This document shows, piece by piece, positions 52,542 to 61,497 of a DNA stretch of 64,000 nucleotides. Under the pieces are notes generated by a model, which had not been told where the DNA came from, did no database searches, and worked only from the letters and a program-made list of their open reading frames with translations. Made by a program: the position numbers and the translations under genes. Position 1 is the first letter of the stretch; the number at the start of each line of letters is the position of its first letter. The stretch covers positions 1 through 64,000 of the forward strand of contig JAFGSY010000025.1 in assembly GCA_016934315.1 (NCBI GenBank), in the 5' to 3' direction. The stretch comes from Candidatus Anaeroferrophillus wilburensis (GTDB taxonomy: Bacteria > Desulfobacterota > Anaeroferrophillalia > Anaeroferrophillales > Anaeroferrophillaceae).

Positions 52542-53822
52542 ATGAAAATTCTTGTCGTTGGCGGTGGAGGCCGGGAACATGCACTGATCTGGAAAATTGC
52601 CCAGAGCAACAAGGTGTCACGTATCTTCTGTGCCCCCGGCAACGCCGGAATTGCTCAGCTGGCGACATGCCTCCCCATCAAGGCAAATGACATTGATGGT
52701 TTGTTGAAATTTGCCCTGGAAGAGGAGATCAGTCTGACAGTTGTCGGCCCGGAAAAACCCCTCACCGAAGGGATAGTGGATCGGTTCAGCGAACACAATC
52801 TGAAAATTTTCGGCCCCAGTAAGCTGGCGGCGGAAATTGAAGGCAGTAAAACGTTCTGCAAAAACCTGCTGCAGCAATACAACATCCCCAGCGGCTACTT
52901 TGCTTCATTCGATAACATTGATGATGCCATTGAGTATATCTATAGCAAAGGGGCTCCCATAGTGGTGAAGGCCGATGGCCTGGCAGCCGGCAAAGGGGTG
53001 GTGGTGGCCCAGACGGTGGAGGAAGCAGAAGATGCCGTCCATATGATCATGCGCAAAAAAGCCTTTGGTGAAGCGGGCAACAGAGTGGTTATCGAAGAGT
53101 TTCTCGAAGGAGAGGAAGCCTCTTTTCTGGTTTTCACCGATGGTGACATTGTCATTCCCATGGTTACCTCTCAGGACCACAAACCGATCTTTGACGGTGA
53201 TCGGGGGCCGAATACCGGCGGCATGGGAGCCTATTCACCCGCACCGGTGATTACTGACGGCCTTTTCCGCCGGATCATGAATGATATTATGATTCCCACC
53301 GTCAAAGGGATGGCTGCTGAAGGAAGAAAATATCGCGGAGTGCTCTATGCCGGCCTGATGATCAAGGAGGGTATCCCACGGGTGCTTGAGTTCAATGCCC
53401 GGTTCGGCGACCCCGAAGCTCAGCCGCTGCTCATGCGACTGAAAAGTGATCTGGTACCTATTCTTGAAGCCTGCATCACCGGCCACCTGGCAAAAACCAT
53501 GGTTGCCTGGGATGAACGGCCGGCGGTCTGTGTAGTCATGGCTTCTGAAGGCTACCCGGGCTCCTATGAAAAGGGCAGAGTGATCACCGGGCTCAGCACA
53601 GCTGAAGACCTTGACGACGTGATGGTTTTTCATGCCGGCACCACCATGAATGAAGAAGGACAAGTGGTCAATAATGGTGGTCGGGTTCTGGGGGTTACCG
53701 CCCTTGGACCAACAATTCCCAAAGCCATTAACCTCTGTTACCGGACGGTTGAAAAGATCTCCTGGCCTGGCGCTCAGTACCGCAAGGATATTGGTCAAAA
53801 GGCCTTGAAAAGGCTGAGGTAG
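52542..53822 (+). CDS. purD: phosphoribosylamine-glycine ligase
   Basis: ATP-grasp enzyme that makes GAR, the second step of purine synthesis. 426 residues, starting MKILVVGGGGREHALIWK, with the ATP-grasp motifs PIVVKADGLAAGKGVVVA, DGDIVIPMVTSQDHK and RFGDPEAQPLL. The start is fixed by AGGGGA eight bases upstream; the frame is open 11 codons further but those have no support. The gene is of usual length and runs in the same direction as purH and purE. Confidence 0.96.
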   Translation: MKILVVGGGGREHALIWKIAQSNKVSRIFCAPGNAGIAQLATCLPIKANDIDGLLKFALEEEISLTVVGPEKPLTEGIVDRFSEHNLKIFGPSKLAAEIEGSKTFCKNLLQQYNIPSGYFASFDNIDDAIEYIYSKGAPIVVKADGLAAGKGVVVAQTVEEAEDAVHMIMRKKAFGEAGNRVVIEEFLEGEEASFLVFTDGDIVIPMVTSQDHKPIFDGDRGPNTGGMGAYSPAPVITDGLFRRIMNDIMIPTVKGMAAEGRKYRGVLYAGLMIKEGIPRVLEFNARFGDPEAQPLLMRLKSDLVPILEACITGHLAKTMVAWDERPAVCVVMASEGYPGSYEKGRVITGLSTAEDLDDVMVFHAGTTMNEEGQVVNNGGRVLGVTALGPTIPKAINLCYRTVEKISWPGAQYRKDIGQKALKRLR

Positions 53823-53886
53823 CGTTCACTTTCCATTCACTGCCAAAAAGGCAACCTTTCAACCCCTAGGCCCGCAGAATAGACCA

Positions 53887-54399
53887 ATGACTGACATCTA
53901 TAATGTTCTGATTATTATGGGCAGTGATTCCGACTGGGAGATAATGGCTGAAGCCTCCCGCATCCTGCGGCAGTTTTCCGTCCCCCATCTGACCAGGGTC
54001 ACCTCTGCTCACCGAACGCCCGAACGAACCGTAACCCTGGTTAATGAAGCAGCAAAAAAGGGCTGCCAGGTCATCATTGCCGGGGCCGGCGCCGCCGCGC
54101 ATCTGGCCGGAGTTGTGGCCGCCCATACCACCCTGCCGGTAATCGGGGTCCCGCTCAATGCCACCTCCCTCCAGGGCATGGACGCCCTGCTGGCCACGGT
54201 TCAAATGCCGGCCGGAATTCCGGTGGCAACAATGGCCATCGGTAAGGCGGGAGCCACCAACAGTGCCCTGCTGGCAATCCAGATCCTGGCTTTGGCAGAC
54301 AAGCGCCTTGCGGCAGACCTGCTGGCCTATCGACAAACCATGGTTGCTACCGTAGAAACAAAAGACAAAAAACTCCAGCAACAGATTAATTGCATATAA
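53887..54399 (+). CDS. purE: N5-carboxyaminoimidazole ribonucleotide mutase
   Basis: Converts N5-CAIR to CAIR in purine synthesis (class I PurE). The 170-residue protein has the substrate-binding motifs IMGSDSDWEIM, SAHRTPERTV and GAGAAAHLAGVVAAHT, with the C-terminal MAIGKAGATNSALLA. All are intact. The class I type would need PurK to supply N5-CAIR; no purK is in this window. 64 bp after purD and 19 bp before the tsaC-like gene, consistent with one operon. Confidence 0.94.
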   Translation: MTDIYNVLIIMGSDSDWEIMAEASRILRQFSVPHLTRVTSAHRTPERTVTLVNEAAKKGCQVIIAGAGAAAHLAGVVAAHTTLPVIGVPLNATSLQGMDALLATVQMPAGIPVATMAIGKAGATNSALLAIQILALADKRLAADLLAYRQTMVATVETKDKKLQQQINCI

Positions 54400-54418
54400 A
54401 AACTATCTCCGGGCATTC

Positions 54419-55045
54419 ATGAAGAACATTGTCTACCCCTTCCCGGCTGGCCGGGAAGGGGTTTTTCTCAAACAGATCCGCCAGGCCATCATTGATAGCA
54501 AGCTGCTGATTTTCCCCACTGAAACATTTTACGGACTTGGCGGCAACGCCCTCAACAAGCAAGTAGCGAATGCCGTTTTTCAACTGAAAGGTCGTCAGCA
54601 ACACAAACCGTTTCCCGTGCTGATTGCCGGCTTACCGATGCTCTTATCCCTGGCAACCGAAATCACCCCCCTGGCTCAGAAACTTATGGAGCGCTGCTGG
54701 CCTGGACCTTTAACCCTTATCTTTGCTGCCCGACCGGGCCTACCGGCTGGAGTGGTGAGCGTTGAGCAAAAAATTGCCGTTCGGGTCTCTTCCCACCCTC
54801 TTGTCCAGCAGCTTTTCCAAAAGCTTGAGGTCCCCCTGATCGCCACCAGTGCCAACCTGAGTGCGGCACCGGCGGTCTCGTCGTTCACCGACCTCAGCTC
54901 CGGGCTGGTTAACCAGATTGATTTGGCCATTAACGGTGGCAGGTGTCCGGGAGAACAGCCATCGACCATTATTGATGTTTCCGAACCACTTCCCCGCCTG
55001 ATTAGGGCGGGCACCATACCCTTTTCAGACAGCTTATACCGATGA
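54419..55045 (+). CDS. tsaC: L-threonylcarbamoyladenylate synthase (Sua5/YrdC family)
   Basis: Makes threonylcarbamoyl-AMP for t6A modification of tRNAs decoding ANN codons. The 208-residue protein has the YrdC fold: LLIFPTETFYGLGGNAL, KGRQQHKPFPVLI, WPGPLTLIFAARPGLP, IAVRVSSHPLV and PLIATSANLSAAPAVS. Key residues (KxR-type in KGRQQHKP, and SANLS) are present. It lacks the C-terminal Sua5 domain. The stop overlaps the start of the next gene by 4 bp (ATGA), so the two tRNA-related genes are coupled. Confidence 0.88.
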   Translation: MKNIVYPFPAGREGVFLKQIRQAIIDSKLLIFPTETFYGLGGNALNKQVANAVFQLKGRQQHKPFPVLIAGLPMLLSLATEITPLAQKLMERCWPGPLTLIFAARPGLPAGVVSVEQKIAVRVSSHPLVQQLFQKLEVPLIATSANLSAAPAVSSFTDLSSGLVNQIDLAINGGRCPGEQPSTIIDVSEPLPRLIRAGTIPFSDSLYR

Positions 55046-56058
55046 CGACTCTTATCCATGGCATCCCGATTGCCAACCCCCAGGCTGTTGCCCTCTTCTC
55101 CACCGGCCTTGACAGCATTTTGGCAGTCAAGGTATTGCAACGGCAACACCTTGCCGTCCAGGGGCTTTATTTTACTACACCATTTTTCAACAATGACATC
55201 AGGGGACGGGAGGATGAATTTATCAGGCTGATCAAGCAACGCTACCGGATCCCCCTATGTGTTGTCGACATCAGCAGTGACTTCCTCACCTTGCTGGAGG
55301 CACCACCCCATGGCTACGGGAAAAATTTCAATCCCTGCATTGACTGCAAAATACTCATGGTCCAAAAAGCAAAAACCTATGCCAAACAGTGGGGCGCCGG
55401 CTGTATTGTCACCGGTGAAGTTCTGGGACAGCGGCCCTTTTCCCAACGGCGGGATACCATGCGGATCATTGAACGGGATTCCGACACCGACGGCATGCTC
55501 CTGCGGCCGCTCTCAGCCCGGCTGCTCAAGGAAACAGTGGCCGAACAGACGGGTCTGGTCGATCGTACCCTCCTCTATGACTTTTCCGGCCGCGGCCGCA
55601 AACAACAGCTGATGCTGGCTGCTGAACTGGGAATAACCGATTTCCCGACCCCGGCCGGTGGCTGCCTGCTTACAGACCCGGCCTTTGCCCGACGGATACA
55701 ATCGCTCTATGCCGCCGGCCACCAACCGGCTGCCCGTGAAGTAGAGGTATTGAAATATGGCCGTTTCTACCCATTCGCGGCTGGAACGTTTCTGGCGGTC
55801 GGCAGAAATAAAAACGAAAACCAGCAACTACTCTCCTTGGCCACGGCCGCTGATATCATCCTTAAACTTGTAGAAATGCCCGGGCCGGTGGGATTCTTCA
55901 CCGGTGACCACCTGCAGCTGCAACAAGCTGGAGCTTTGCTGGTCCAGCACAGCAAAGCCAGAAATCAACCGGAAGTGACGATCTCCTGGACACAAGGAAA
56001 AACATCCGGTCGCTTCCGTCTTTCACCCTTACGACCGGAAACGGCAGAAGCATCTTGA
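55042..56058 (+). CDS. PP-loop (ATP pyrophosphatase) thiouridylase-like protein
   Basis: A 338-residue protein with an N-terminal PP-loop similar to MnmA/ThiI sulfurtransferases, here FSTGLDSILAVKVL where the usual form is SGGxDS. Two cysteine motifs are conserved-looking: NPCIDCKILM (~95) and PAGGCLLTDPAFARRI (~205), which in related thiouridine synthetases carry sulfur or a cluster. The C-terminal ~90 residues form an extra domain (VEVLKYGRFYPFAAG and GRNKNENQQL). A tRNA thiolation enzyme is likely, but the exact position modified is not known. It is coupled to tsaC by overlap, which supports a tRNA role. Confidence 0.68.
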   Translation: MTTLIHGIPIANPQAVALFSTGLDSILAVKVLQRQHLAVQGLYFTTPFFNNDIRGREDEFIRLIKQRYRIPLCVVDISSDFLTLLEAPPHGYGKNFNPCIDCKILMVQKAKTYAKQWGAGCIVTGEVLGQRPFSQRRDTMRIIERDSDTDGMLLRPLSARLLKETVAEQTGLVDRTLLYDFSGRGRKQQLMLAAELGITDFPTPAGGCLLTDPAFARRIQSLYAAGHQPAAREVEVLKYGRFYPFAAGTFLAVGRNKNENQQLLSLATAADIILKLVEMPGPVGFFTGDHLQLQQAGALLVQHSKARNQPEVTISWTQGKTSGRFRLSPLRPETAEAS

Positions 56059-56184
56059 GTGCAACCTTCTCCCAATAGCCACTTTCGCTGACATTGCCAT
56101 CGTATGCCTGAATGAATCAACCGGTGCTCCCCCATGGGACACCCATCATTACCTGCAACAATCCAGACCAACTGAGGATCATTC

Positions 56185-58860
56185 ATGCCGAATAACACCA
56201 CCTCCCGGCCAGCCAAACTTACCCCCATGCTCCGGCAATACCTGCAAATCAAAAAGGAGCATCCAGATAAAATTCTCTTTTACCGGATGGGTGATTTCTA
56301 CGAGATGTTTTTTGATGATGCGATCCAAGCTGCCAAGCTTTTGAAGATAACCCTCACCAGCCGTAATAAAAAGGATGACCACCCCATACCCATGTGCGGG
56401 TTTCCCCACCATGCCGCCGGCGAATATCTCTCCATCCTCACTGCCGCCGGTTGCAAGGTCGCCATCTGTGACCAGATGGAGGACCCCAAAGAAGCCAAAG
56501 GGCTGGTCAAGAGGGAGGTTACCAAAGTCATCACGCCGGGGATCAGCTTTGAAGAACATGCCCTGGCAGCCGACCAGCACAACTATCTGGCCGCCGTAGC
56601 CCTTGATCATGAGATATTCGGCCTGGCAACTCTGGATATTACCACCGGTTCATTCCAGGCAACGGAAACCGCCACGCTCAATGAACTGCTGGATGAACTG
56701 GCAAAAGTCTCCCCCCGGGAACTGTTGCTGGCAGAAGATCATGCGGATCACCCCTGGCAGTTGACCCTGACCAGAGAATTCCCCGATCTTCACTTGACCA
56801 GAAAAGCGCTCTACCCCACCTTTCATCATGATGCCGCTAGGGAACGCCTGTGCCAGCAGTTCAACACCCTTTCCCTCGACGGTTTCGGCGCTCGGGAACT
56901 TAGAGCCGGCATCATGGCCGCCGGCGCCGCGCTGGCCTACGTCCAGGAAACCCAGAGGCAGCAGCCTCTGGCGCATATCAATCGGTTACAGGTCTACCAT
57001 ACTTCCAGTTACATGCATCTTGACAAACAGACAATCATTAACCTGGAACTGCTACACACCATTCATGAACGGAAAAAAAACGGCAGCCTTTTTGGACTCC
57101 TCGACCGCTGCCAGACAGCCATGGGCAGCCGGCTGTTAAAACAATGGCTGCTCTATCCCCTGCTTGTGCAAGAAAAGATTGAGCGCCGCCTTGATGCGAT
57201 CCAGCTGCTGGTGGAAGAAAAAATCAGCCGCCATAAACTGCAGGAAAAACTGAAGCAGATTTATGATCTTGAGCGCCTCGGAGGCAAACTTGCCTCGCTC
57301 AACGCCAACGGCCGCGACCTTATTAGCCTGAAGGATTCCCTCGCCATCGTTCCCCGGATCAAATCCCTGCTGACGGAAACGGCAGGACTGCCGCCAATGC
57401 TGGAGGACATTGTCACCGGCCTCCATGAACTGGCACCACTGATCCTGGCCATTGAAACAACCCTGCTTGAAGATCAACCGATCAGCATCAAGGAGGGGAA
57501 TCTTATCAGGCCCGGGATCAACACCGATCTTGATGACCTGAAGCTGATCAGGAGCCGGGGTCGTGAATGGATTCTCCAGCTGGAGCGGGAGGAGAAGGAG
57601 CGGACAGGAATCAACGGCTTGAAGATCCGCTATAACCGGGTATTCGGCTATTACATCGAGGTTACCCACCGCAACCGCGACTTGGTGCCGGTCAATTACC
57701 TGCGCAAGCAGACCCTCGCCAATGCCGACCGCTACATCACCCCAACATTGAAGGAGTATGAGGAAAAGATTATTGGCGCGGAGGAAAAAATTGTCGCGCT
57801 GGAATATGAACTTTTTTGCGACCTTCGCCGGCAGGCGGCGGCCGAAGTGGAACAGATTCAGCACAACTCCCTGCAACTGGCAATGCTTGACTGCCTCACC
57901 AGTCTGGCGGAGGTCGCCGATGAGCAGGACTATTGCCGGCCGGTTATTGACGCTTCCCGCCAGGCACTGCAGATTACCGATGGCCGCCATCCCACCATTG
58001 AGGCGATCAACCGGCAGGAACGGTTTATCCCCAATGACTGCAGTCTTGATGGCGGCAAAGAACAGATATGGATCATCACCGGGCCCAACATGGCCGGCAA
58101 ATCAACCTTTCTCCGCCAGAATGGCGTTATCGCCCTTATGGCTCAGATAGGCAGCTACATCCCTGCTACGGGGGCAACCATGCCGATTTTTGACCAGATT
58201 TTCACTCGGGTGGGAGCAGCCGACAACCTCAGCCGCGGCCTGTCAACCTTTATGGTTGAAATGACTGAAACTGCCCAGATCATCAACAATGCAACGGTAA
58301 AAAGTCTGATCATTCTGGATGAAATCGGCCGGGGAACCAGCACCTTTGACGGCGTCAGTATCGCCTGGGCGGTGGCTGAACACATTCATGACCACACTGC
58401 CGGCTTAACGCTATTTGCCACCCACTACCATGAACTCACCGAACTGGCACTGACCAAAAAAAGAATCAAAAACTATAATGTTGCCATCAAACAACAGGAT
58501 GACGGCATTGTTTTTCTCCGGCAGATACTGCCGGGAGCCACCAACCGCAGCTACGGTATCGAGGTGGCCAAACTAGCCGGGCTGCCGGCATCGCTGATAA
58601 GCCGGGCACAGAAAATCCTTGCCAATCTTGAACAGGCAGAGTTTTCCGCCGAGGGTCAACCGCGGCCAGCGGGAATCAGTGAACCGGCAGTCGCCGAACC
58701 GACCTCCTATCTGCCCATGCTGGAACCCTTTACCTCTGAAATTCCTTTCGATCTGGAAGCTGTCGAACAGGCCCGGCAACTGCTCAAAAAAACGGATATC
58801 AACCGCACCACACCAATAAGGGCACTGACTATTCTGGATAAGATAAAACAATTGCTGTGA
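56185..58860 (+). CDS. mutS: DNA mismatch repair protein MutS
   Basis: Recognises mispaired bases. The 891-residue protein has domain I with the mismatch-wedge motif YRMGDFYEMFFDDA (Phe-x-Glu), domains II-III, and the ATPase domain with Walker A ITGPNMAGKSTFLRQ, VEMTETAQII and ILDEIGRGTSTFDG, followed by TLFATHYHELTEL. The C-terminal dimerisation segment is present. The ATG at 56185 gives the common N-terminus MPNNTTS...KLTPMLRQYLQIK. 126 bp separate it from the PP-loop gene; a strong terminator follows it. Confidence 0.97.
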   Translation: MPNNTTSRPAKLTPMLRQYLQIKKEHPDKILFYRMGDFYEMFFDDAIQAAKLLKITLTSRNKKDDHPIPMCGFPHHAAGEYLSILTAAGCKVAICDQMEDPKEAKGLVKREVTKVITPGISFEEHALAADQHNYLAAVALDHEIFGLATLDITTGSFQATETATLNELLDELAKVSPRELLLAEDHADHPWQLTLTREFPDLHLTRKALYPTFHHDAARERLCQQFNTLSLDGFGARELRAGIMAAGAALAYVQETQRQQPLAHINRLQVYHTSSYMHLDKQTIINLELLHTIHERKKNGSLFGLLDRCQTAMGSRLLKQWLLYPLLVQEKIERRLDAIQLLVEEKISRHKLQEKLKQIYDLERLGGKLASLNANGRDLISLKDSLAIVPRIKSLLTETAGLPPMLEDIVTGLHELAPLILAIETTLLEDQPISIKEGNLIRPGINTDLDDLKLIRSRGREWILQLEREEKERTGINGLKIRYNRVFGYYIEVTHRNRDLVPVNYLRKQTLANADRYITPTLKEYEEKIIGAEEKIVALEYELFCDLRRQAAAEVEQIQHNSLQLAMLDCLTSLAEVADEQDYCRPVIDASRQALQITDGRHPTIEAINRQERFIPNDCSLDGGKEQIWIITGPNMAGKSTFLRQNGVIALMAQIGSYIPATGATMPIFDQIFTRVGAADNLSRGLSTFMVEMTETAQIINNATVKSLIILDEIGRGTSTFDGVSIAWAVAEHIHDHTAGLTLFATHYHELTELALTKKRIKNYNVAIKQQDDGIVFLRQILPGATNRSYGIEVAKLAGLPASLISRAQKILANLEQAEFSAEGQPRPAGISEPAVAEPTSYLPMLEPFTSEIPFDLEAVEQARQLLKKTDINRTTPIRALTILDKIKQLL

Positions 58861-58866
58861 GGAAAA

Positions 58867-58920
58867 AGCTTTTGCGACCATGATCAGCGCTTTTGCGGTC
58901 GTGGTTTTTTTGCAAAAGCT
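58867..58920 (+). terminator. rho-independent terminator after mutS
   Basis: A stem of seven pairs (58878-58884 with 58898-58904, two wobbles) is followed at once by T7 (58905-58911). An outer perfect 9-bp repeat AGCTTTTGC (58867-58875)/GCAAAAGCT (58912-58920) encloses the whole. It lies six bases after the mutS stop. Confidence 0.75.
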
Positions 58921-58927
58921 CTCAACA

Positions 58928-59115
58928 ATCATGATGAACTTGCCAACAACGGTAAAAAGCGTTGAAAACCGGATGGCACTGTAACAACTGATGCGAGGCG
59001 GGCTTGTGCCTTAAGGATGCAAAGCCTAAGGCATGAGGTATACAGAAGAGACGCCGCAATGAAGTAGGTTACAACTTAATGAAGAAGATGGAGTTGTTAC
59101 AAAACCATTAATCAT
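58928..59115. repeat. dispersed MITE-like repeat, copy 1
   Basis: About 188 bp between mutS terminator and the Rrf2 gene, similar over most of its length to 61252-61425. Shared blocks include TTGAAAACCGGATGGCAC, ATACAGAAG, ACGCCGCA and GAAGAAGATGGAGTTGTTAC. Inside it TGTAACAACT (58980-58989) and AGTTGTTACA (59092-59101) form a perfect 10-bp inverted repeat. No coding frame is conserved between copies, so it is a non-autonomous element or structured repeat. It accounts for most of the 309 bp without a gene. Confidence 0.75.
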
Positions 59116-59169
59116 GGAATCCGCGGACAACAACAAACAGGGGAAGGAGCTACAGAAGGGAATGGGACG

Positions 59170-59604
59170 TTATGGGCTCTTCAGGGCCTCACGACTGGCT
59201 TTTTCTTCTTTTGCCAGGGTGGCAAAATCATATTTCTCCAGATTTTCCACCAGGACCCGCTGAATAGCTGCCAAATGAGTCCGGATGGAACAAAAGGTCA
59301 TCCGGTCACACTCATTGAAACCATCGAGGCAGATATTTAAGGAAATGTTCCCTTCCACGGCCTCAATAACATCTTTAAGGGTCAGGGAGGCAGCATTTCT
59401 GGTGAGAGAATAACCGCCTTTTTTCCCACGATGGGAGATAACAATACCAGCCCGGCTTAAACTCTGAAAAATACGGGCCAGAAAACCTACGGGAATGGTC
59501 ATCTCACGGGCAATTTCAGGAATCACAACGACAGCACCCTCCGGCTGCATGGCCATATACACAACCCCACGGATGGCATAATCTGCTGCTCTGGTAAGCT
59601 TCAT
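59170..59604 (-). CDS. Rrf2-family transcriptional regulator
   Basis: A 144-residue winged-helix regulator. The N-terminus KLTRAADYAIRGVVYMAMQ and recognition segment VGFLARIFQSLSRAGIVIS, RGKKGGYSLTR are typical of Rrf2/IscR/NsrR. Three cysteines (C92, C99, C105; ICLDGFNECD, MTFCSI) are spaced as in members that bind an [Fe-S] cluster, so it probably senses iron-sulfur status, NO or redox. Its target is not evident: the downstream gene on this strand is only the repeat element. It has its own promoter (59638-59666). Confidence 0.88.
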   Translation of the reverse strand: MKLTRAADYAIRGVVYMAMQPEGAVVVIPEIAREMTIPVGFLARIFQSLSRAGIVISHRGKKGGYSLTRNAASLTLKDVIEAVEGNISLNICLDGFNECDRMTFCSIRTHLAAIQRVLVENLEKYDFATLAKEEKASREALKSP

Positions 59605-59637
59605 ACGATAACCGAACCTTTTTAATTATTTTTGTCC

Positions 59638-59666
59638 AAACTACAAAAGAAAAACATAAATGTCAA
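59638..59666 (-). promoter_or_regulatory. sigma-70-like promoter of the Rrf2 gene
   Basis: On the - strand TTGACA (59661-59666, perfect -35), 17 bases, TAGTTT (59638-59643, four of six). The start site would be near 59631, giving a ~27-base leader to the ATG at 59604. The A/T-rich sequence around the -10 is a plausible autoregulatory site for Rrf2, but no clear dyad was seen. Confidence 0.6.
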
Positions 59667-59715
59667 GGATAAAAATATGCTTTTCATAACCTCTCGCAAT
59701 CACAAACCATAATCG

Positions 59716-60483
59716 TTACGATCGGTTCAGCTCGTATAAATACAATAATCCGTCAAGGGTCAACAATTCATCCACCTGATCAATGGTAGCTGTTTCCCTG
59801 GCAATCAAAGGAGCCAAACCACCGGTGGCAATCACCAGCGGCTCGGTTTGCAATTCATGGGAAATTCGACTTACCAGTCCCTCCACCAGCGACAGATAAC
59901 CATAGACAATACCTGACTGCATGCTGTGCACCGTGTTTTTGCCCACCACCTCCCGCGGGCGAATCATCTCCACCCGCGGCAATTTTGAAGCCCGCTGGAA
60001 TAATGCTTCAATGGAAATCTGCAAACCGGGAGCAATGATACCGCCAAGGTATTCACCCTTGGCAGAAACACAGTCAAAAGTAGTGGCCGTACCAAAATCT
60101 ATCACCACCAGCGACTGTTTGTGCTGCTGATAGGCAGCCACGGCATTGACAATCCGATCAGCACCGATCTCCCGGGGGTTATCCAGCATGATCGGCATGC
60201 CGGTCTTGATTCCCGGTCCCACCACCAGCGGTTTTAGATGCAGATATTTTTTGGCCATACTGACCATCAGATCCAGCATGGGCGGCACGACACAAGCAAG
60301 ACTCATCCCCCTGATCTCTGATGAATTGATGGAACTGTATGAAAAAAGGTTATTAAACAGGATGCCGTATTCATCCTCGGTACGGGAAAAATTGGTTGCC
60401 ACCCGCCAGCTGCGGATCAGCTGCCGATCCCGGAACAAACCGAGGACCGTATTGGTATTGCCCACATCAACAACAAGAATCAT
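59716..60483 (-). CDS. coaX: type III pantothenate kinase
   Basis: First step of coenzyme A synthesis, ATP-dependent and insensitive to CoA feedback. The 255-residue protein has the ASKHA phosphate motif VVDVGNTNTVLGLF, DNPREIGADRIVNAVAAY, VIDFGTATTFDCVS and ATGGLAPLIA, all diagnostic for CoaX. ATG at 60483, 5 bp after the birA stop, the usual birA-coaX pairing in bacteria. No anomaly seen. Confidence 0.95.
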   Translation of the reverse strand: MILVVDVGNTNTVLGLFRDRQLIRSWRVATNFSRTEDEYGILFNNLFSYSSINSSEIRGMSLACVVPPMLDLMVSMAKKYLHLKPLVVGPGIKTGMPIMLDNPREIGADRIVNAVAAYQQHKQSLVVIDFGTATTFDCVSAKGEYLGGIIAPGLQISIEALFQRASKLPRVEMIRPREVVGKNTVHSMQSGIVYGYLSLVEGLVSRISHELQTEPLVIATGGLAPLIARETATIDQVDELLTLDGLLYLYELNRS

Positions 60484-60488
60484 CTTCT

Positions 60489-61256
60489 CTACTCACCTTT
60501 CTTCATATGATCCATTGCTACAATTGTTGCCTCACCAGCCGCCACCTGTCGGCAGCAACCATGATCATCAGTAACGAGCAGGCAACCCTGCGCATCAATT
60601 CCTTCCGCAGTTCCCTCAATGATGGCACCACCAACATCGACTGCAACCCGTTTGCCGGTCAGATAACAATGGCTGGCAAGATAGTGGTGGAGCTGCCCGG
60701 AAAATCCGCCATGAACATAGCGTCCATACCAGACATCCACCTGGCGCAACAGGTTCTCCAGAACACTGACCAGCGAAAACTGCCTTCCCGCCGCCTGGCG
60801 CATGGAGGTAACCGTTGGTTGCAAGGGTTCAGGAAAATCATTCCTTTCACAATTGACATTAAGACCGATGCCGACAACAACAAAATCAACCGCAGAACCC
60901 CTGATGCTGGCTTCCGCCAGGATACCGGCCATTTTTTGCCGGCCACAGTAGATGTCATTAGGCCATTTCAGCCATAAGTCCGCAACATCGTCCTGAAGAC
61001 TGGAAAGCACCCCGCCGGCCGCCACCAACGACAACAGGGGCACTTTATCAGCCGGCAGTGGGGGACGTAAAACCAGGGAAAAAGCCAAGTTGGTATCAGG
61101 AGGGGAAATCCACCAACGCCCCCGGCGCCCCCGACCGCCGGTCTGCTGATCGGCCACCACCACGAGACCATGCTCCGCCCCCTGAACGGCCTGCTGCCAG
61201 GCGTAGCTGTTGGTGGAATCAACCGTTGGCAGATGAATTCTCCGGCAACCAATCAT
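60489..61256 (-). CDS. birA: biotin-[acetyl-CoA-carboxylase] ligase, monofunctional
   Basis: Attaches biotin to carboxylase carrier proteins. The 255-residue protein has the biotinyl-AMP motif GGRGRRGRWW, the substrate segments LWLKWPNDIY and VVGIGLNVNC, and a C-terminal domain with GTAEGIDAQGCLLVTDD. It lacks the N-terminal helix-turn-helix of E. coli BirA, so it is a ligase only and not a repressor. The ATG at 61256 lies in the left end (ATCATGAT) of repeat copy 2, so the repeat abuts the start codon and could supply or disturb its promoter. Confidence 0.94.
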   Translation of the reverse strand: MIGCRRIHLPTVDSTNSYAWQQAVQGAEHGLVVVADQQTGGRGRRGRWWISPPDTNLAFSLVLRPPLPADKVPLLSLVAAGGVLSSLQDDVADLWLKWPNDIYCGRQKMAGILAEASIRGSAVDFVVVGIGLNVNCERNDFPEPLQPTVTSMRQAAGRQFSLVSVLENLLRQVDVWYGRYVHGGFSGQLHHYLASHCYLTGKRVAVDVGGAIIEGTAEGIDAQGCLLVTDDHGCCRQVAAGEATIVAMDHMKKGE

Positions 61257-61425
61257 GATAAACTCGTAACAACTGGCAAAAAACTTTGAAAACCGGATGG
61301 CACAGTAACAGCTCCATATTTGAGGTAAGCAAAACCTGAGGAATGAGGCATACAGAAGGTACGCCGCAGTGACGAAGGTTGCAGCTTAACGAAGAAGATG
61401 GAGTTGTTACGAAGCCATCAATCAT
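61252..61425. repeat. dispersed MITE-like repeat, copy 2
   Basis: About 174 bp between birA and nadC with near-terminal inverted repeats TCGTAACAACT (61264-61274) and AGTTGTTACGA (61402-61412), and a second internal arm GTAACAGCTCCAT that pairs with ATGGAGTTGTTAC with one wobble. Blocks are shared in order with copy 1 (58928-59115), and the two ends with the degenerate copy at 24969-25050. The 72 bp after it to the nadC stop carry no gene. Confidence 0.78.
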
Positions 61426-61497
61426 TCCCGGACCGACCGGCACAGCCCCGGTCTCATTCCTGGCTGAATACCGTCCATGATGGAAAAGGATCCGTCT

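Noticed and set aside
61219-61443. 74-residue open frame across repeat copy 2
   Set aside because: The frame is not kept in copy 1, so it is a by-product of the repeat.
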